Assembly (NCBI GenBank): GCA_003563255.1
Contig: PWSL01000452.1
Location: 1-19,858 of the forward strand
Reading direction: 5' to 3'
DNA length: 19,858 bases
Source of the DNA: Desulfonatronospira sp.
GTDB taxonomy: Bacteria > Desulfobacterota > Desulfovibrionia > Desulfovibrionales > Desulfonatronovibrionaceae
Below are positions 15,077 to 19,858 of the stretch, one piece after another; position 1 is the first letter of the stretch; each line of letters opens with the position of its first letter. The translations under genes and the position numbers were made by a program. Under the pieces are notes generated by a model, which saw only the letters and a program-made list of their open reading frames with translations, made no database searches and was not told where the DNA came from.

Positions 15077-15416
15077 GTGCTCACTTCGCACATCAGACGC
15101 CTGGCACAAATTTTGGAAGATGGATAAGAGCACAGCATTATCTTGGGTTGCGGGCATGGTCTGCGTTAGTAAACACAGGACTTTGCTAGAGATCTTTTCG
15201 CTGTCAAGTTTTAATCGGGACAGTCAAAAGTTTTTTTGTAATCGTTTGTTTTTATTGGCTTTTTGGGCAGATCAAAATATCTTTTGGTCCAGACCAGGCA
15301 TCTATGCAAATTTATAGACTTTATTTCTTACAACCAAGAACGAAGAACCAGGATCTTTGAACTCTCAAGTTTTAATATAAAAGAGTTGTAATAATCAGAA
15401 TACCAGGGTGGATATA
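15077..15416. other. AT-rich intergenic stretch without a convincing gene
   Basis: No reading frame here has recognisable protein features. It holds a degenerate third copy of the GGTTGCGGGC motif (about 15146-15165) and two copies of TCAAGTTTTAAT (15204-15215 and 15365-15376), the second just upstream of the acetyltransferase gene. TTGAAC at 15357 and TATAAA at 15376 are too close together for a good promoter, so the promoter of the next gene is not resolved. Confidence 0.5.
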
Positions 15417-18143
15417 ATGAGTCTCAGGCAACTGGATTCCCTTTTCCGGCCCAGATCTGTCGCGGTCATTGGTGCCTCCAACCGGCCCGGGAGCATTGGT
15501 TCCGTTGTGATGCACAATATGCTCAGGGGAGGACTGCCAGGCCCCATCCTGCCGGTTAATCCCAGATACGAATCAGTTTCGGGCGTACTGGCCTATCCCG
15601 GTGTGCAGGAACTGCCTCTGGTGCCTGACCTGGCCCTGGTCTGCACCCCTCCGGGCACTGTACCAGGGTTTGTGCAGGAACTGGGTGTTAAAGGCACGAA
15701 AACAGCAGTGATCATGAGCAGGGACTTGAACAGGCGGCAGGATGAAGCAGGGCGGACCCTGCAGCAGAGCGTGACTGAAACTGCATACAGGCATTCAATG
15801 CGCATACTGGGCCCAGACTGCCTGGGGATAATTGTCCCCCGGTCAGGTCTTAATGCCAGCTTTGGACATACTGATATAGCCCAGGGCAAAATAGCTTTTG
15901 TGTCTCAGTCAGACGCCCTGGGTACTGCTGTTCTGGACTGGGCCGGGTCCAAGGGTATAGGATTTTCTCATTTCATCTCCCTGGGAGATTGTCTGGACGT
16001 AGATTTTGGGGATATCATCGATTATCTTAAAGGAGATCCGCACTCTACATCCATTTTATTGTACATGGAAAGCATTAGAAATGCCCGCAGGTTTATTTCC
16101 GCAGCCCGTTCCGCTTCCAGGAACAAGCCTTTGGTGGTGATCAAGGGCGATAAATTCAGTGTCTCTGCAGGGGGGGATGCATCATACATGGACAGCCCGG
16201 TCAGTACGGACGATATATATGATGGAGTATTTAGAAGGGCGGGCATGTTAAGGGTTTTTGACCTGGCAGAACTTTTTGATGCAGTGGAGGCTATGGCCGG
16301 GTACAAGCCTTTGCGCGGGGACAGACTGGCCATATTAAGCAACGGCGGCGGACCTGCCATGATGGCCAGGGATGTTTTGAAAGCCCGGGGCGGGAGGATT
16401 GCTCAACTCTCGGATCAGACCAGACAGCATCTGCAGCAGGGTTTGCAGGCCGAATTATCTCACCAGGAACCGGTCCGCATCATTGACCATGCATCCAGCG
16501 AGACATACTCCCGGGCCCTGGAGGTACTGATTCAGGATCAAAGCGTGGATGCCATCATGGTTATTCATGTGCCCACCGCTTTTGCCTGCAGCCAGGACAT
16601 AGCAGGTGCAGTCATCAACAGCCTGGGCAGAACCAGGAAAAACGTGATCGCCGTCTGGCTGGGGGAAAAGGATGCGGCGCAGGCCAGGAGGATGTTTGCC
16701 CTGGCCGGCATACCCACGTACGAGACTCCGGATCAGGCCGCCAGGCTCTTCATGGACATGGTTCGCTATCGCCGCAACCAGGAATTGCTCATGGAAACCC
16801 CGGACTCAGTGCCCGATGAGTTCATCCCCGACTCCAGGGCGGCCGGGACCATAGTCAGAAATGCCCTGGATGAAAACAGGAACTGTTTAAGTGCTCCAGA
16901 AACCAATGAAGTTCTGTCCATTTATAATATTCCTGTGGTGGCCACCAGGCAGGCAGCGGATGCCCAGGAAGCCTCCCTGATCTCCAGAGAACTGGGCTTT
17001 CCTCTGGCCTTGAAAATTTCTTCACCGGATATTCAGGACAAAAAGCATTCCGGTGCGCTTGCTCTGGACCTGGAGACTTCCGGGGATGTTTTGAAGGCAG
17101 CCAGGGCCATGCAGGCCAGGCTCGCTGCCGGCTGCCCGGAAGCAAGCCTGGACGGTTTTATTGTGCAGAAGATGGTTCGGCGACCCACAGCTCACGAACT
17201 TACAGCAGGCGTTATCCAGGACCCTGTTTTCGGCCCAGCGATTTTTTTCGGTCTGGGGAACACTGCAGGTAAAATCTTTAATGATGTAGCAGTGGGCTTG
17301 CCGCCTTTAAACATGGCCCTGGCCGGGGAAATCATCAAGCAAACCAGGATCTCAGGTCTGCTGGCAGGCCGCGGAAACAGACCAGCAATCGACATGCAGG
17401 CTGTCCGGCTGATCCTGGTGCAACTCTCGCACCTGGTGATTGATTTGCCGGAAATCCAGGAAGTCATTTTAAAAACCATTCTGGCGGATGCCGGCGGGGC
17501 TGTAGTTCTGGATGCCCGCATCAGTATCGCCTCAGCCGGATTTGCTGGAGAAAAGAGGCTCTCCATCAGGCCCTATCCCGGATACCTGGAAGAGCATGCA
17601 GAGCTTTCCCCGGGGCTTCGGCTCATCATCAGACCCATTCGCCCCGAAGATGAGCGCAGCCATCAGGATTTTGTTGAGAGTCTGACAGCAGAGGATCTCA
17701 GGCTGCGCTTTATGGGATTTGTGCATGAGTTTTCCCATGCCCAGCTCGCCCAGTTGACTCAGATAGACTATGACCGGGAAATGGCATTTATAGCCAGCGC
17801 CTTAGAGGGTGAAGCACACAGGGAGACATTGGGAGTGGTTCGCTGTTATTTTGATCCGGACAATATAAGTGGGGAATTCGCCATTGTGGTCCGCAGCGAC
17901 TTGAAAGGCAGGGGCCTGGGAACACTGCTCATGGATAAGATGATCAGGTACTGCAGGCATAGGGGGCTTCAGGAACTTACCGCCTATGCCCTGCGCGAGA
18001 ATACCGGTATGCATGCTCTGGCCGAAAAATTCGGATTCAGGATGGAAAAAGATCCGGAGGACCCTGAAACAATCCTGCTGAAGCTGGATTTGAATCAGCA
18101 GCAGGCCGTGAAGTCCGGTCCTGCCGGAATTGTACGCAACTAG
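15417..18143 (+). CDS. Pat/PatZ-like protein lysine acetyltransferase: acyl-CoA synthetase (NDP-forming)-like domains fused to a GNAT domain
   Basis: The product has 908 residues. Residues about 10-135 form a CoA-binding Rossmann domain (SVAVIGASNRPGSIGSVVMHNM). Two succinyl-CoA-ligase-like domains (about 150-290 and 300-440) and an ATP-grasp-like domain (about 480-710) follow. A GNAT domain (about 735-890) has SGEFAIV (820-826) and the acetyl-CoA loop RSDLKGRGLGTLL. This is the architecture of PatZ/Pat enzymes that acetylate lysines of acetyl-CoA synthetase and other proteins. ADP-forming acetyl-CoA synthetases need a phospho-histidine in a SHTG-like loop; the aligned loop here reads DASYMDSP without His, and the ATP-grasp lysine motif is degenerate (DKKHSGAL). 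Synthetase activity is therefore unlikely. The ATG at 15417 has AGGGTGG five bases upstream; a GTG at 15408 overlaps that site. It appears monocistronic. Confidence 0.88.
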   Translation: MSLRQLDSLFRPRSVAVIGASNRPGSIGSVVMHNMLRGGLPGPILPVNPRYESVSGVLAYPGVQELPLVPDLALVCTPPGTVPGFVQELGVKGTKTAVIMSRDLNRRQDEAGRTLQQSVTETAYRHSMRILGPDCLGIIVPRSGLNASFGHTDIAQGKIAFVSQSDALGTAVLDWAGSKGIGFSHFISLGDCLDVDFGDIIDYLKGDPHSTSILLYMESIRNARRFISAARSASRNKPLVVIKGDKFSVSAGGDASYMDSPVSTDDIYDGVFRRAGMLRVFDLAELFDAVEAMAGYKPLRGDRLAILSNGGGPAMMARDVLKARGGRIAQLSDQTRQHLQQGLQAELSHQEPVRIIDHASSETYSRALEVLIQDQSVDAIMVIHVPTAFACSQDIAGAVINSLGRTRKNVIAVWLGEKDAAQARRMFALAGIPTYETPDQAARLFMDMVRYRRNQELLMETPDSVPDEFIPDSRAAGTIVRNALDENRNCLSAPETNEVLSIYNIPVVATRQAADAQEASLISRELGFPLALKISSPDIQDKKHSGALALDLETSGDVLKAARAMQARLAAGCPEASLDGFIVQKMVRRPTAHELTAGVIQDPVFGPAIFFGLGNTAGKIFNDVAVGLPPLNMALAGEIIKQTRISGLLAGRGNRPAIDMQAVRLILVQLSHLVIDLPEIQEVILKTILADAGGAVVLDARISIASAGFAGEKRLSIRPYPGYLEEHAELSPGLRLIIRPIRPEDERSHQDFVESLTAEDLRLRFMGFVHEFSHAQLAQLTQIDYDREMAFIASALEGEAHRETLGVVRCYFDPDNISGEFAIVVRSDLKGRGLGTLLMDKMIRYCRHRGLQELTAYALRENTGMHALAEKFGFRMEKDPEDPETILLKLDLNQQQAVKSGPAGIVRN

Positions 18144-18155
18144 AAAAAACAACCT

Positions 18156-18274
18156 GGTTGCAACCATTCAAGGGGGTGCAGGAATCACACCTCTGGCGTG
18201 ACTGGGGACAGTCCCCGCGACACCTTTTCTGAACAAATACAAAATTACAAACGCGAAGTTTTGTGAACCTGCAC
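18156..18274 (+). repeat. Dispersed 118-base repeat, copy B
   Basis: This matches 5355-5472 in the same orientation over its whole length. It carries a perfect GGGGAC-A-GTCCCC palindrome (18204-18216) where copy A has a mismatch, and TCACACC-TCT-GGCGTGA with one stem mismatch where copy A is perfect. GTGCAGG near the left side and CCTGCAC at the right end (18268-18274) may be its inverted ends. It begins 12 bases after the acetyltransferase stop codon. The rest of the gap to 18386 shows no gene. Confidence 0.85.
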
Positions 18275-18386
18275 AGTAATTCCTGTAACGAAACCAATAA
18301 GGCTGCCTTTGCAAAGTACGCGGCAAATGAGTGGATCAATCGAAATTTACAAACGTCGAATGCTCCCGCAGGGTCGCGAAAAAAGC

Positions 18387-19679
18387 CTAGGAGCTAATGT
18401 CAGTCACAACCCGGTTGCGGCCCTGGTTTTTGGCTTTATAAAGAAGATCGTCTGCGCAGGTTATCATTTCCTCAAGACTGTCTTTCAAGGCTGAACAAAC
18501 CCCTGTGCTTACCGTCACCCGGATCTGATATTCACCTGCAGTAATTACAGACTGTTCTATGGCTTCCCTGATATTGTCAAAGGCTGTCTCAATGTGGTCC
18601 AGTCTCATATTGACCCCCACCACGCAGAATTCTTCACCCCCAAAACGCGCCACCAGATCGGACTTTCTCACAGTGGACTGCAAGGTGTCTGCGACATATC
18701 GAATCACTTCGTCGCCGGCATCATGACCGTATTGATCGTTGCATCTCTTGAAATGATCGATGTCCATCATGGCAACCACCAGCTGAAGATTGCCGCGCCG
18801 GGCATTTTCAAAAAGTTTGCCCGCAGAACTGAAAAAAGAGCGCCGGTTGAGAAGGCCGGTCAGAAAATCTTTTTCAGCCATGTCTCTTATGGTCATTATG
18901 TATTCGGATGTTTCCAGGTTGTGTCGGACACGACAGTATAATTCTTCAGCCAGAAAAGGCTTGTGCATATAATCGTTTGCTCCGGCTTTAAGAAAGTGTG
19001 CCGAAGTGGTGGCGCCCCCAGCACCGGACAAGCCGATAATCGGAAGGCGGGTTTTGGAAAAATTTCTGCGGGCCTCTTTGACCATCTCCATACCATCCAT
19101 AACCGGCATATTGTAGTCAGCCAGAAGGAGTCTGATCCCTTCGTGCCTGTTGAGAACATCCAGCGCTTCCCGGCCGTTTCTGGCCTCCAGTACTTTAAAG
19201 TTCCAGACCTGGAGAAGATCCCGGATTATCTTTCTGCTGGTGGAAGAATCGTCCGCCACAAGGATCTTTATCCCTGAATTGAGGCGCAGACGCTTTAAAA
19301 CATCCAGAACCTGCTGCACATTCTGTTGATTGTCTTTCAGGATATAATCCACAATATGCTTGGACCACATGCGATCCCGCAGGTCGTCGGATACTTCACC
19401 GGTGAAAACTATGGATGCAATACCCTTGCCCACTACAAGATCCACAATTTCGCCGTAGGGGGCATCGGGAAGATTGAGATCAAGCAGGGCCGCAAAAACA
19501 TTCTGAGAATTATGCTCCAGATAATCCTGGGCTTCTTTATAGCATGAACAGACTACAGTTTCAGTCCCAAGCTCATTAATAACAGCATTCCTCAGGATGT
19601 GAGCAAAAATTCTGCTGTCCTCAACTATAATCACCTGTTCATCTGTGGAAAAACCTGGAGCTGATTTATTATTTTCCAT
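18387..19679 (-). CDS. Diguanylate cyclase with two REC domains and a GGDEF domain
   Basis: The 430-residue cytosolic protein starts with a first REC domain (about 15-130; acidic residues VEDS, Asp67 in LLDLNLPD, Lys115 in YILKDN). A second REC domain follows (about 137-255; VADDSSTSRK, Asp188 in LADYNMPVMDGM, Lys240 in MHKPF). The GGDEF domain (about 265-428) has DFLTGLLNRRSFF, MMDIDHFKRCNDQYGHDAGDE and the active signature GGEEF (347-351). RKSD (338-341), five residues before it, is an intact RxxD inhibitory site, so feedback inhibition by c-di-GMP is expected. REC-REC-GGDEF order resembles PleD. Both receiver domains keep their key residues. It is monocistronic here and convergent with the acetyltransferase gene; no cognate kinase is adjacent. 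Confidence 0.93.
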   Translation of the reverse strand: MENNKSAPGFSTDEQVIIVEDSRIFAHILRNAVINELGTETVVCSCYKEAQDYLEHNSQNVFAALLDLNLPDAPYGEIVDLVVGKGIASIVFTGEVSDDLRDRMWSKHIVDYILKDNQQNVQQVLDVLKRLRLNSGIKILVADDSSTSRKIIRDLLQVWNFKVLEARNGREALDVLNRHEGIRLLLADYNMPVMDGMEMVKEARRNFSKTRLPIIGLSGAGGATTSAHFLKAGANDYMHKPFLAEELYCRVRHNLETSEYIMTIRDMAEKDFLTGLLNRRSFFSSAGKLFENARRGNLQLVVAMMDIDHFKRCNDQYGHDAGDEVIRYVADTLQSTVRKSDLVARFGGEEFCVVGVNMRLDHIETAFDNIREAIEQSVITAGEYQIRVTVSTGVCSALKDSLEEMITCADDLLYKAKNQGRNRVVTDISS

Positions 19680-19751
19680 ATTTTACACTCTGTCTTAGGC
19701 GCTTAGGAAGTAAGTAATAATAACCTATACGTTGCCTTGGGAACATTCTTC

Positions 19752-19842
19752 GGACGCTCCGCGTCCAAAATGATCCAGCACTCACTTTTGAATACTATTA
19801 TTTACCTGGTACTTCTCCATTGTCAAAAGTGAGTGCTGGATC
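19752..19842. repeat. Inverted-repeat element upstream of the REC-REC-GGDEF gene, cut by the window edge
   Basis: GATCCAGCACTCACTTTTGA (19772-19791) and its exact complement TCAAAAGTGAGTGCTGGATC (19823-19842) form a perfect 20-bp inverted repeat with a 31-base spacer. Outside it, TTGGGAAC (19737-19744) and GTTCCCACG at the very end of the window may be outer arms. A small perfect hairpin GGACGC-TCC-GCGTCC (19752-19766) lies on the left. GTTCCCACG-type elements are common REP-like repeats in Proteobacteria (general knowledge). Its full extent is not visible. Confidence 0.7.
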
Positions 19843-19858
19843 GAAAAACGTTCCCACG

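Noticed and set aside
15120..15317. A 65-codon plus-strand frame in the intergenic gap
   Set aside because: No ribosome binding site or recognisable motif, and it begins close to repeat debris in an AT-rich stretch.
15417..18143. ADP-forming acetyl-CoA synthetase making ATP from acetyl-CoA
   Set aside because: The catalytic histidine loop is lost and a GNAT domain is fused at the C terminus, so a Pat-type acetyltransferase is the better reading.
1..19858. Defence island or novel immune system
   Set aside because: No nuclease, reverse transcriptase, toxin-antitoxin pair, restriction-modification or NTPase defence cluster was visible; the genes are housekeeping, signalling and metabolism.

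Overview
The window reads as chromosomal DNA from a sulfate-reducing bacterium of the Desulfovibrionales type; this is inference from gene content, not a database match. The main evidence is a periplasmic tetraheme cytochrome of the c3 class beside hemL and an AsnC/Lrp-type siroheme decarboxylase. That pairing fits haem made from glutamate through the C5 pathway and the siroheme (Ahb) branch used by sulfate reducers. The abundance of c-di-GMP and HDOD signalling genes fits too. No rRNA, tRNA, CRISPR array, intact transposase or recognisable defence island was seen.

Layout. Positions 1-255 hold a long CACGGA-type inverted repeat. A 616-residue acidic coiled-coil protein follows on the minus strand (256-2106) with a plausible sigma70 promoter. 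A repeat-filled gap (about 2110-2610) ends in a clear rho-independent terminator for the tetraheme cytochrome gene (2629-3102). Upstream of the cytochrome lie hemL (3215-4483) and an ahbB-like gene (4528-5007), probably one transcript. The leader of ahbB is interrupted by a 237-bp MITE-like element with an 8-bp target duplication. A minus-strand block of 5518-10643 follows in transcription order: cpoB-like lipoprotein, dprA, a small GMVL-domain protein, an HDOD protein, a REC-GGDEF protein and xerC. The last three are tightly packed or overlapping. Next come a plus-strand eight-helix membrane protein of unknown function (10929-11903) and convergent ruvB (11929-12888) with a good promoter. Plus-strand genes encode a globin-coupled histidine kinase (13221-14378), a small multidrug-export-family membrane protein (14477-14935) and a large Pat-like protein acetyltransferase (15417-18143). 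The window closes with a minus-strand REC-REC-GGDEF diguanylate cyclase (18387-19679) and a partly visible inverted-repeat element.

Themes. (1) Haem supply and a haem-rich electron carrier are adjacent. (2) Signalling genes are dense: two GGDEF proteins, one HDOD protein, one probable haem-sensing kinase and one probable protein acetyltransferase. (3) Almost every sizeable intergenic gap holds a palindromic repeat containing a GGGGAC(A/T)G core. One copy, at 5041-5277, has terminal inverted repeats and a target duplication that mark it as a mobile element. The most novel material in the window is these repeats, the acidic protein with a 100-residue internal repeat, and the cytochrome with unusual haem-motif spacing.
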